NCBI GenBank assembly: GCA_031771865.1
Contig: JASISA010000010.1
Location: forward strand, 930,001 to 994,000
Length of the DNA stretch: 64,000 nucleotides
Direction of reading: 5' to 3'
DNA from: Nothophaeocryptopus gaeumannii
Taxonomy: Eukaryota > Ascomycota > Dothideomycetes > Mycosphaerellales > Mycosphaerellaceae
The position numbers and the translations under genes are program-made. Of this stretch, positions 1-11,102 are shown in pieces (position 1 is the stretch's first letter; every line of letters starts with the position of its first letter). The notes under the pieces are model-generated. The model made no database searches, was not told the origin of the DNA, and saw nothing but the letters and a program-made list of their open reading frames with translations.

Positions 1-2433
1 GGAGCATTTTGAGATTCCAGTCTCCTTTCCTGCCATCCATACCTCGCTCCCGTGCATTACTGCTGGCCTAATCATTGAGATATATAGCTTACGGGCTGTC
101 TCTACCGTGGCGCCCCAATGTAGCAGCAGTAATCCGTCGTAGTGCAGCTTCTAGCCGTTTTGCTTTGGTAAGGGTATTCTCTATCTGTGCGTGCCACTTG
201 AGTCTCTTATCAACGATTACTCCTAGGACCCTCATTGTGTCCTCTGGGCCACTCTGGAGCGACGGGATGTTGGGTGTTCTCTGGGATTCGGATGTGCTCC
301 TTGTGCCCCTTGTAAAGTGCATGACTTTGTATTTCTCAGGGGCGAACTTAGCTCCATGTCTTGAGGCCCATTGTAGACAGCTGTTGTGGTCCTTTTCTAG
401 TGCCTCGCATGTACCTCTTGTCGAATTTGACACTGCAATGGGGTATGTATCATCTGCAAACCCAACTGCTTCGGTGTATTCCATTCCTTCTAGGAGGGAG
501 GCTGTAAAGAAGAGGAACAGGATAGGTGAGATGGTGCTTCCTTGTGGGATTCCGCATGCCACTCGTGCTGCCGGTGACTCGTATCCGGGGATAGCGATTG
601 TTGTCTCTCTGTCCTTCAGGAATGACGCTACAAAGCTGTAATCCAGTATGGAATCCTCCTGCACCGTAGGTTGTGGATTAACCGTTCGTGATTGACTTTG
701 TCAAACGCTCCTGTCATGTCAAGTGATAACACCGAGGCCACCTTGCCTTTCTTCCACGCAGTCTGAACGCTTTGAAGGATGTACCGTAGTGCGTCTCCGG
801 TCGATCTACCCGCTTGCGCCATTTGGTTTTGAGGAAGCAACTTATGTTCCCGTACAGCCTGTCCTATTTTCCGTGCAACTATTGCTTCTAGTATCTTGCC
901 AATGCACGATAGAAGGGCAATAGGCCTCCATCCCTTTGGAGTAGATGAGTCTTTACCCGCCTTCTGTAGCATAATCGTCCTAGCTTTCCGAAACTGGGCT
1001 GGGTGGTAGCCAATTGAAACACACTGTTGGAAGATGCGTTGGAGGATAGGGAGTAGCTGAGCTAGGCACTTCTTAATGCATCTGTTTGGTATCTCGTCGA
1101 GGCCGGGAGCCTTGTCGTTCGGCAGTCTTTGGACTACTTTTTCGTACCTCCTCTTCTGTAATTTCGCATGCTATATTGACAGGTTCTGGGTATGTGGTGC
1201 TCTCGATGTCTGATGTGTCTGCGGGCTCTGGCATTGGGAAAAGGGCTGTCCGTAGGATCTCTGTTTTCGCACTGTCCGTCGTGAACTGATCGTTATTGTG
1301 TGTTAGTGTAGGCATCTGGGGAGGTCGAATAGGGCTATCGCTGTTCTTTGCCCACTTAGCCAGCTTCCACATTCCCTGTGGCTCGCTAGCGGTTTTGTGA
1401 ACCGCGGTCCTCCACTGTTTCCTTTTCTCTGTCTGGATAGTTCTCTTTTTCTCCTGGTTTCGTGCCCTCCACTCCTTCCAGTGCTCCTCGCTCCCTGTCC
1501 ATTGTGCATGCCGTCTTGCCTGCCGAGCCTCCTGAATCGCATGTAGTACCACCGGCACACTCCTTGGATCTGGCGGCCGATATGTTTTACGCCGGACAAC
1601 AAGGTCCCTTGTCTTTTGTAGAGCATTGCTGAGATCACTCACGGTGCTATCTATATCCTCCTTTGTTGTCATCCCTTCGGCTGTAGGTAGGAGCTTTTGA
1701 AGCGTCTCTCTGAACTCCTCCCAGTTAGTGTCCTTCCACATCCATCTTGTTCTCGTCTCCTCCTGTATCCCTATGTTAATAGTTGTCTCTATGCTGATAT
1801 GATCAGAGTCAATGTCTTCCTTGCCTGGCTAACATGCTGTTATCCTCTTTGATATCTCCTCTGTTGCAAGAGTAAGGTCTATCGTCGTCCCAGTTTGGGA
1901 CTGTGGTGTCTTTCTCCAGGTAGCAAGGCCTAGGGGTGTCGCTAGGTATAGCGTGTCTCGACACGCCTCTCGTAGCTCTCTTGCTCTAAGATCCTCCTGT
2001 GGTACTAACGGTCCTCCCCACCAACGGTGGTGAAGATTGAAGTCTCCAACTAGAACGTGTTCTCCCGGTTCCTCAATACCTTCTAAAAGCTCCTCCACTG
2101 TAAGCCTCGCATCCCAGTTATAGATGTTATGGAGGTGTACAGTTCCTATTGTCGTTTGTAGTGAGATTAGGATCTTCTGATTACTCATAATCCGGTGCGA
2201 CCATTCGGATAGGCTGTACTTCTTATGGACGTAGAATACGACTCTCCTGTCTTTGTCTTCCCTGCAACAGTATAGTACTTCGGATGTGTGACTGTTCTTC
2301 CATTGCTTGGGTTAGTGTATGGCTCCTGGATAGCGAGAATGTCTTTCTGGCTGTCATCGAGTAGCTGCCGGTGGGTAGCCTGTGATTTCCGTACGTTTGC
2401 CTGCAGTATACTTAGTGTCGGTTGTGTGTTCAT
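1..2433 (-). pseudogene. LINE ORF2: endonuclease + reverse transcriptase, frameshifted
   Basis: The ATG at 2433 opens an exonuclease-endonuclease-phosphatase domain (starts NTQPTLSILQANVRKSQ, with the IQEPY motif). After a frameshift near 2200 the same domain continues with the VGDFNLHHRWWGG motif around 2030. The linker lies at 1073-1741. RT follows in two further pieces: 628-972 with an SLDMTGAFDKVNHE block, and 89-664 with a GIPQGSTISPILF block and the FADD catalytic motif near 450. At least four frame changes separate these pieces, so this copy is dead. Endonuclease plus RT in one polyprotein is the usual LINE ORF2 layout, where the products nick target DNA and prime reverse transcription. 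The C-terminus is outside the window. Confidence 0.82.
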
Positions 2434-2731
2434 TGGGTACTAGCTGGTGGTTGATCCGCTGTATTGCTCGTCGGATTGACCCTTGTCCTTGCTCGGTACA
2501 ATGGTCTTAGCCCTGTTCACCGCCCCAACTGGCCTCCCAAACCTCTGTAGTGTTCCTTCTCTACTGCTGTTCCCATTGGCCTCCTGCCTAGGACATATTC
2601 ATGGCTTGTCGGGTAGCTGTTTGGACCTCTCCTCCCATTCGCTCCTTGCTGTAGAGGAGGGGAAGGCAGAGGAGAAGTAGAGCTAGGAGTACTGTAGGTT
2701 AGCTTAGCCATGTAGCTCGCCCCTATCTTCT

Positions 2732-3700
2732 TCATGCTCTGAATCTTGTCCTTGATTGCTTGTCTCTTTGAGCACATATAGTGCCAAGCTGGGTGGTTCT
2801 GACTGCAATTTCGCATTTACTGTGCTTTAATCGGTCTGCCTCTGCAAGCTTCTCGTGCGCACATTCTCTTATGTTATAGCTTCCTCCACACCTTGCACAC
2901 CGTACCGTTTGTGCACCTTGTGCCGATATGGCCATATCTTTGGCAGTTGAAGCACTGTGTTATTGTCCATTGGTAGTCCCATTCTTCAGTGTCGTGGAGC
3001 ACTCCGGAGATGATAATGCCCTTCTCTACCGCAGCTCTGGCAGCTTCCACCGTCTTCAGTTCGACTACTAGAGTGCTCTGTTTCTTTGTTCCGTTGCTAT
3101 AGCTTTCTGGCCCTTCCACCAGGCATTCTGTACTTGGATTCCGGGTATTAGCCGCTTGTTGTCTTCCTCAATTGACTGGATCCGCTATGTAGTAGGGTCG
3201 TTTCCTGCAACTGTAACAAAGTGGACTTGGACTGGGAAGGTTTTCTATGCTATTCTTGCCTCCTTCAAGACCTTGCCTAGGCCTTGGGTGTCTGCCGCCA
3301 TTCGGTTCCTTGCTGCAGGGTCCGTAGTCGTGAGAACTAGTCCATCGGGACCTTCTTGACTGCGACTACATGTGCCCAGTTCCTCCTTCTGCAGTAAAAC
3401 GCGAAACAATCCGGGTAGCTTCAGCATCCTAAGCTCAGCCCTAGTCGCTTCGTTGTCTACGTGAATCTTGAGGAGCACGCAGCTCTTTGTGCTTTGATGC
3501 TAGACAGCTGGGCTGGCTGTTGGGCTGCGACTGTAGCCCAGGTTGTCTTTGGTCCTGGACTCTGCTCTATCTTCTTCTGAATCTGTGTAATACTCCGTTG
3601 GATAGATTCCAGAGTGGCTTCCTGGTTGGTGCGCTTCGTGGTCCGCGCTGCAGTTGAGTGAATCATATCCAGAATCATCTAGATTGCCCTCTCTGGTTGG
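2732..3700 (-). pseudogene. LINE ORF1: gag-like zinc-knuckle protein, frameshifted
   Basis: Three overlapping minus-strand reading frames form one former protein. The N-terminal part (3457-3678) is helical and rich in Gln and Glu. The middle (3245-3478) includes an LLKIHVDNEATRAEL stretch. The C-terminal part (2874-3119) contains a perfect CX2CX4HX4C knuckle, CFNCQRYGHIGTRC. A second knuckle in the next frame reads CARCGGSYNIREC, with Tyr where His is expected; this would follow from a CAY to TAY change, a CpA transition. ORF1 proteins coat the LINE RNA. More minus-strand reading frame (3892-4119) may be the start of the element, but I could not assign it. Confidence 0.75.
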
Positions 3701-4129
3701 GAGGGAGGAGTGTTGACTCTAATGCATCAGTTCAGCTACCTCATTCTGAATCTCTTTCAGGGCCTCCCAAGGTGAGAGGGACCCTGCTGGTTCTTGTTTA
3801 CTGCTGCGTTCTTTCTCTATACCCCTTCTCTTGGGAGGTTGGGTAGGAAGCTAGATTGATACTCCCTGTATCTCTGCCTGTAGTAGTTTCTTCAGTAACC
3901 TCTTGAAATGGCTCTAGTCCGTTGTCTGTGCCTGAGGCAGCACAGCCTTGTGCACTGGCCATGCTTGGCAGAGAATTCTCTTCTTCTAATGCTGAGAATC
4001 AGTATTTTCGAGCGCTGACTGCGCACCCGCCAACAGCGGCGTGTAGCCGTGCTTTGGATGCGGGTATTGCCTTGATAGGTTCCGTATGTTCTGAGGTTTT
4101 GGTAATGCCGCCTCCCCAAATTCGTTCGA

Positions 4130-7100
4130 GGTGTATCCTAGTTAGCTTTAAGATAACTAAAGAGGAGATAATCAATAAGGTATAGGTAAAGATTACTATA
4201 AAAGTAAAGCGAATTAGTAATATTAATACCTAAGAGATATACTATAGGGAGAAAGTAAGGCGTATAAAGATACTACTTAAAACTCTACCTAAAAGGTTCT
4301 CTATTACTAAGGATTTGAACGTTAATACCTAACTCCTCCTTCTTCGTACCTAAGAGGTAAGAGATAGTACTAAAGGTTATGCGTACGCTACTATCTATTA
4401 GAAGAAGAACTTATACTACCTCTATAAAGGACCTTACTAGCTAAAAGACTACCTAAGCCTACTTGCAGCTAGGTAGTTTATTAAGAAGTCTTAGAGATAA
4501 GAGCTAACCTTAGAGAAGCTAACTATTAGATCTAGTTCTAAGACTAGGGGAAGAAAGAGATCCCTACTAAGGTAAAGGAGAGGCCTATTAAGTAAGAAGT
4601 TATTACTTAATAACCTTAAGGCCTAGATTAAGAAGCTATCCAATTAGGTAGCTAGCCTAAAGGTAGGAAAAGGGACTTAAACTAGGTAAAAGAAGAAGGG
4701 ATTTGTAGCCTAGGAGTTAGACCGCTCCGCTTTATCTAATAAGGATTTAGATATTCTATCTAATAAAGATAACTAGGATAAAGTAGTATACTTAACTATA
4801 GAGGTAAAAGGCAAGTATCTAAAGTTAGAATAGCTACTTAACTCTTATACCTTATCCTATATAACTAACTAGCCTACCTTATTTAGAACTAAGACTCCTT
4901 TAGTAAAGAAGGTCTAGGTAAAGGTAGGAGGAGGTTATATTAAAGTAATATATATAGGACAAGTAATTTTAAGTAGAAGAAGTAGAAAGATCGTTATTCT
5001 AGACCGTGTCCTTCTTATTCTAGGTCTTAGAGTTAACCTTATATCTTAGAATTGTTTAAGTAAATAGTTCTCTATCTAACTACCCTCGTTCTCGTTAACT
5101 TCTCCTTTAGGGAAGGAGGTTATCCAAACTCGTCTTCGTAGAGGTATCCCCTTTATTAAAGACATTTCCTTATTACTCTAAGAAAGAGAAGAGAAAGTAT
5201 ACTCTATACTAAGCTTAGAGGTTAGTAAGGTAGAAGTTACCTTACCTATACTAACTCGAAAGTAGTAGGAGCTATAGTATAGGAGATTTTATTACCTTGG
5301 ATCTAGATTACTCTATAACGCCTATAAAGTTATAACCCTTTAGAGCCTAATCCTAGTACTAAAGGATAAAGAAGACTACTAGTACTAAGTATATTCGTTA
5401 GTAAAATTAAAGAAGTACCTTAGAAAGGTAACCTAGCGAAAGGAAGAGATCCTAGCGCTCGTATTAATCGATATATACGGACTACTCCCTTTATTAAGAC
5501 GCGGATTTAGATACTAGCTTAAGATTATAGATAACTTTTCTTAGAAGAAATAGGGATTCCTACTCGTTAAGCGAAAGGATACCCTTAAAGCCCTAACTCG
5601 TTAGAGGCTTAAGGAAGAGAGAAGGACTCTTATAAGACTTAAGGTAGTTAGATCGGACAATACTCCTAAATTACTTACTCTCCTCTATTAGTAGGAGAAG
5701 GAATTAGGTATTTCTAATTATAGTACTAAGGCCTACAACTCTCTCTAGAATAGAGTAGTTAAACGCTTAATCTAGACCTTAGAAGAGTCGAATAGAGCTA
5801 TACTTAAGGAAGTAAAGATACCTATAGATTTCTAGCTAGAAGTACTACTTACCTAAATAATAGTTCGGAACCTACTCCTAAACGGACCCGAGATTAATAA
5901 TGAGAAGATAACGCTAGAAGAGGCTTATACTAGGATTAAGCCTTCGGTTAATTACCTCCGGGTTTAGGGATACCGAGTAGTAGTATATATAGATAAGAAC
6001 TTATACCTAAAGAGTAAATAGTAAGACAAGCTTATAAATCGTAGGAAAGATACTATATTCGTTAGCTACGTTAAAGATACAAATAAAGCTTAGTTATTCT
6101 AGGAGCCGGATATAAGAGATATTAAATAATACTTAAATATCTCCTTCTTTGAAGTAGAACTAGGTAGATCCCTTAATCTTAGGATAACTAGTAAATATAA
6201 GCTAAATACGGTACTAGTTAGGAAAGAGAGGGGACGACTAGCGAGGATTCAAGAGTTACTAGATCCTATAAGGGAGAAGCTCTTTATGCAACTTCTACTA
6301 CCTCCCTCTAATCTCGGAGATTTTAAGAAAATAGGAGAATAATTACTAGAGAGGTAAGAAAAGGAAGAGCTAGAGTTAAAGGAGCCTAGCGTAGGCCCTA
6401 TTACTCGATTAGTTACTAAGGTAAATAGGAAAAGGAAGGTAGATACCGAAGTTAAGGGATACGAATAGAAAAGTAAATCCCCTTTTATCGGCCTAGAAGA
6501 AAAACTAGTTAAGAAGAGGAAGAGAGACCTAGAGAATAAGGATATTATTAGAGAAGAATAGGTAAATATTTAGAAAGCCTTCTCCGCTCTCCTTAGTACC
6601 TTTAGGATTAAGCTTCTAGAGATACTAGAGGACCTTAATAGGATTAAGGAAATTGCTTTTACTATAGTCGCTAGAATTATTATAGTAAGGTAAGAAGTTC
6701 CTATTCCGAAGAATTTTAAAGAGGTAATTAAAGATAAGAAGTAGGGATATATATAGGAAGAGGCAATCCGGAAGGAATTAGATACTCTCGTAGCGAATAA
6801 TACCTAGGAGGTAGTAGTTCTACTAAAGGGGGTAAACATCGTAACCTTAAAGTAGGTATTTAATATTAAAAGACTAATTAGTAGTACTATCGAAAAGTTT
6901 AAAGTACGGCTAGTTATAAGAGGCTTCTTATAGAAGTATAGTATCGACTTTACTAAGACATTTGTACTAACTATTAGGTATAAGACTCTACGAGTCTTTA
7001 TAGTAGTAGTATACTACGATAACCTCGAGTTATACTAGGTAGATATAAATAATATATTTATAGAGAGTTACTTAAAGGAAGATATCTATATAGTCCCTCT

Positions 7101-8310
7101 ACTAGGAGTTAATATTCCTCCTAATATAGTCTTTAAGATTCTTTAGAGCCTATATAGTTTAAAGTAGGTAGCTTAGGACTAGAATCTCCTTTATATCTCG
7201 AAATTAAAGGTAATTAGGTTTATTTAATTTAAGATTAACCTATATCTTCTCCTTTACTAGAGTAGAAAGATTATAATTCTAATACACGTAGACGATATCC
7301 CTATCCTAGTACTTAAATTAAGAGATATTTTATAGTTTAAGAAAGAGCTAGATAAGGCTTTTAGGATTAAAGATCTTAGAGAGCTAGAAAAGATCCTTAG
7401 AGTTAAGATTACAAGAGATCGTTTAAAGAGGACTCTTAAGCTTAACTAATACTACTATATTTAGAATAACCTTACGAAGATAGGTATGTCCTAGGAAACC
7501 TCTAATCCAACGCTCTCTCTAATAGATAGCTATAAAAGCTTAAGATACGTCTAGCCTTAAGATAAGAGGTATAATAAGGTAGCTTATTAAAGTAATATTA
7601 GGACTTGGATATAGCTAATAGTTATAATAAGGCCTAATATCGTATTTTCGATTAGAAGGCTTACTTCTTATATCTTAGATCCAATAAGATACTATAGATA
7701 AGTATTAAAGAAGTTAATAAGATATCTACGGACTTCTTTAGAACTTAGCCTTATCTTTAGGAAGACTAGAATAAATACTCTAGTTAGATTCTTAGACTCT
7801 AATTTTACGATAGATAAAATAGATAGAGTCTTAATCCTAGGATATGTTTTCCTCCTTTATAGAGCTCCTATTTCCTAGATAAGTAAGAAGTAAAAGTTAG
7901 TAGTAACGTTAACGATAGAAGCTAAGTATATAGCTATAAACGCTTATACTAAATAATCTTAGTTCCTCGTAGTACTCTTAAGGGAGATAGGTTACCTAGA
8001 GTTAGTAGAAGAATATCTATTCTAACTACTAGTATAAGCGAAGAGAGAGCTAGTTAAAGGAATTATTCCTATTCTTATTAAAAGAGACAATTAAGCAGCT
8101 CTAACTCTAGTTAAAGATACCTATATCTATAAGAGATTAAAACATATTAATATTACCTATAATATAGTTAGGAGGTTATAGTAGTAAAGAAAAATTAAAG
8201 TTAAATATACCCTAATAAAAGAAATAGTAGCTAATAGGCTTATAAAACTAAAGAATAGACCCTAGTTCTAGGAGTTTATCTACTAGATTAAACTCTTAAG
8301 GGAGTAAAAG
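4130..8310 (+). mobile_element. Ty1/copia LTR-retrotransposon internal region, destroyed by RIP
   Basis: No ORF of 60 codons survives, yet one frame (codons starting at 4201, 4204 and so on) gives recognisable copia domains in the normal order. These are gag (about 4200-4800), protease (about 4801-5060, ending in a V-L-x3-LGLRVNLIS-like block), integrase core (about 5461-5870, with RSDN near 5650), reverse transcriptase (about 6770-7400, HVDD at 7285-7296) and RNase H (about 7861-8200, with TIEAKYIA and later RLKHINI). Stops are nearly all TAG or TAA at places where copia proteins have Trp or Gln. CpA and TpG are almost absent: by hand I count about seven in 4441-5040, where roughly 75 would be expected. 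LTRs were not found. Confidence 0.88.
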
Positions 8311-9760
8311 GAAAAGATAAGAGGAAAGAGGATTAGGAAATTAAGAGAGTCTTTAAATTTAGAAGGGAAGCCTAACCTTAGGCTTTCTTAAAGATAGCTA
8401 TATACTCTCTAATCCTAGCTATTATCTAGGCCCTTGTATTACTCTTAATGTCCTCTAAACTCTACTAGTAGAAGATAATCTAGCTCTAGCTTAAAGGGGT
8501 ATCCTAGATTAAACTAATAAAGATCTATATATTATATAACTCCTTAACTAGAAACTCTATAAACTTAGTAGATATAGTATCGTAACCTTTAAAGTTATCT
8601 AGAAATATATTATTGATCTTATATATAGTACTAACCTAAATACTCTTATTATTAGCTAAGATATTAATAGAGTTATAGAAGGCTAGAAGATTAGTACTAA
8701 GGATATTCTAGTAGGCTACTAAGACTCGGTTTCTATCCTAGTAGAGGAGGGTAGAGGTAGTAAACTAAGGAGAGAAGGACCTAATCTTATCCATAGATAG
8801 TGTTTAGAGGCCCGGCTATCTCTAACTCCGCCTAGTACCTACTATTCTAAAAAGAGTTAGTTTCTAAGTATAAGTTAAAGGAATAGTTTAATTACCTAGT
8901 CGTCTTAAAAGTTTTACCTTTAGAAAAGAGATAGTAGTTTTTAGTTAATCTCTAGTATTAGTAATAGTAGCTAATTAGTTCCTCTAGTTTTAAGGGCCTA
9001 CTAACTTAACTAAGCTACTTATTACTTGTATATAAGTAATTATAGAGGAAGTTATATACTATATAAGGGTACTTACCCTTAATATCTAAGTAGGAGTATT
9101 AGAAAGTATAGCTATTAAGGAAAGTTATATAGTATAGACCCTAGCTACTTATATTAGGTTACCTAAGGTATTTCTTAGCGTATTAGCCTTAGGTATAATA
9201 TTCTTAGGAGATAAAGAAGGCTACCTTTTATATTACTATATAGTTAATATAATTAATATACAATATTAGTTCCTATATAGTACTATATACCCTTCGTAGC
9301 TATAAGATAGTAAAGACTAAGTTCCTCTACTATCTACCTATACCGATCTAAGTCTACTACTTCCCCTACTAGGTAAGAAGGTTACTTTTACTTAGCGATT
9401 TTCGATAGTATTACTATTAAAATACGTAAAAAGGAAAGGCTAGAAAAGAAGGTAGAGAAGGAAAGATAGGTAGCTAAAAAGCTACTACTAAACTTATAGT
9501 AAAAGACGACAAGGTAGTATCTAACTAACTCTAAGCGGCCCTTTAGTAGTTAATAAAGAAGCTAAAGAAACGTAAGAAACTTATCGTTATACTACTAGTT
9601 ACTCTAGACGCTCCTAAAGTAGTATCTAACTAAGGAGCTCTAATTCAAGCTTCAAATAGGTCGAAGCGTACTATTCGACAACTAGCCCTATTTAAGACAT
9701 AAATAGTAGCTTAAATAAAAGCCTATATCTAGTTCTACAAGATCCTTGAATATCGTAATA
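8311..9760. repeat. RIP-mutated repeat DNA, element unidentified
   Basis: The composition is the same as in the copia block (TpA-rich, CpA and TpG almost absent) and there is no surviving ORF. It continues without a break from the end of copia RNase H to about 9760, where normal composition returns. It could hold the 3' LTR plus a second nested element. A minus-strand reading around 8400-8760 has a loosely gag-like texture, but I could not confirm a family. Confidence 0.6.
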
Positions 9761-11102
9761 ACCGGTTCAGCCGTTGTTGAGTTATATGAGCAGAAAGATA
9801 TGTGAATAGAAGGATGGATCTGTGCGTCACGTGCGGCTGTACGTCACGTGGAGGTGACTCTCAAGTTCCACATTGGTCAGTGAGATATTTTATCTTGGTC
9901 CGTCGAATGCTCGACGCACCAAGGCAGCAATTCTCTTGTGAGGGTTGGCCGTTGCAGTCGATTGCCAGAGCCTGAGGGGCTAGGGATGAGAGGAGGAAGG
10001 GGAGGAGGGAGGTGAGTTCCATCCTGTTGTTGTTGCTATTATTTGAGGAAGTTTGAAGAGTAAAGTGGAATTGGTGAGCAGGGAAGGAATATTGGAGTGG
10101 TGTTCACTCGAGGTCCATATATAACAAGACGGTCTATTTGCAAAAACAATCCCGTCTTCAAGTAGGTCCGATATGGTCATCGACACGCTATAAATGCTCA
10201 GCTTTGCTAAATTTAAACGATGATCGTACTCGTGCTGGTCCAGCGAATATCGCAGTGACCTTCCACCCAGTCGAGCGAAGGTCGCAGCAATGCCTGTTCC
10301 AGTCTTCCCTGCTTTAGGTAACGCTGAATGTTGGGAGTACTGCATCGATCTGCCTCTGTTAAACATTGGTTCACACCATACTCGCTTTCCTTGAACTCCT
10401 CCCGGTACTGGGAACATGATTGAGCCTTTTAGAGCTCTCGTGATCCCGAATCCGAGCGCACATGTGTTGATTGATCAATGCCAAAGTTGTTACTGCGTGC
10501 AACGGCTCAGTCCCTGTTGTTTTGATCCAAGGGAGTTTTTTGATGATTCTTGCGCAGAATGCCCAAGGGCCCGCGAGGTCAATAGGATTAGCGTATATGA
10601 TATGCAATGTCCATGAACTGAGCACATACGGCCACAGGCACATGCAAAATCAGCATCCCGTCCGATCTGCTATGATAACCATGTGACCGCGAGACCAGTA
10701 CTGCAATGGGTGACCGTGCGGGAAGCCCTCGTGCTGTATGTTTTTGGTTTAATTTTTTTGCGCAAACTCGTTTTGCAAATTTCAAGGAGGACTATGGGCT
10801 GATTGGAAGAGTTTTTGGAAACCGAAGGATATATATTGTGCTCGAACGTATGTATCAATGCTCGACAGCACTTCCGAGGTTGATGCCTAGTGTCCCAGCA
10901 GTTAATGGATGTCTTTTTGATGTTTGATCTTTGTCAGGTCAGGATGGTCAACAGGGGGAGAATCCCTGTCATGTCGGCCGGAAAAGCTTTATTCCATTCA
11001 GGAACAAGAACGTCTTAGCGTCATCGAGAGCCATCGTACCACCTACATTGTCGTCTCACTCAGACATCAACACGGCCCTTCTCAAGCCAGCTGCTGAACA
11101 GA
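9761..11102. other. Intergenic, no supported gene
   Basis: Base composition is normal. Several overlapping short reading frames on both strands (9980-10927) show no family motif and conflict with each other. Two TCACGTG sites lie at about 9836-9851. The last few hundred bases are the promoter and 5' UTR of the transporter gene. Confidence 0.5.

Larger units (their letters stand above)
1..4125 (-). mobile_element. Non-LTR retrotransposon (LINE, Tad1-like), degenerate
   Basis: The minus strand carries the two-ORF layout of a fungal LINE: a nucleic-acid-binding ORF1 with zinc knuckles (about 2730-3700) upstream of an ORF2 with an endonuclease (about 1830-2433) and a reverse transcriptase (about 89-1740). 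The 3' end runs off the window at position 1, so any RNase H domain and tail are not visible. Coding continuity is broken by several frameshifts, so no autonomous product is expected. CpA and TpG are at ordinary frequency, unlike the block that begins at about 4130. The right boundary is set by this abrupt composition change, not by a defined 5' end. The Tad1 label is inferred from the ORF order and RT motifs; another fungal LINE clade is possible. Confidence 0.85.

Noticed and set aside
75..641. 188-aa plus-strand reading frame at the left end
   Set aside because: It is the antisense shadow of the LINE reverse transcriptase, which carries the FADD motif on the minus strand.
9980..10417. 145-aa minus-strand reading frame
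   Set aside because: No motif, no neighbouring exon, and it overlaps other equally plausible frames in intergenic DNA.
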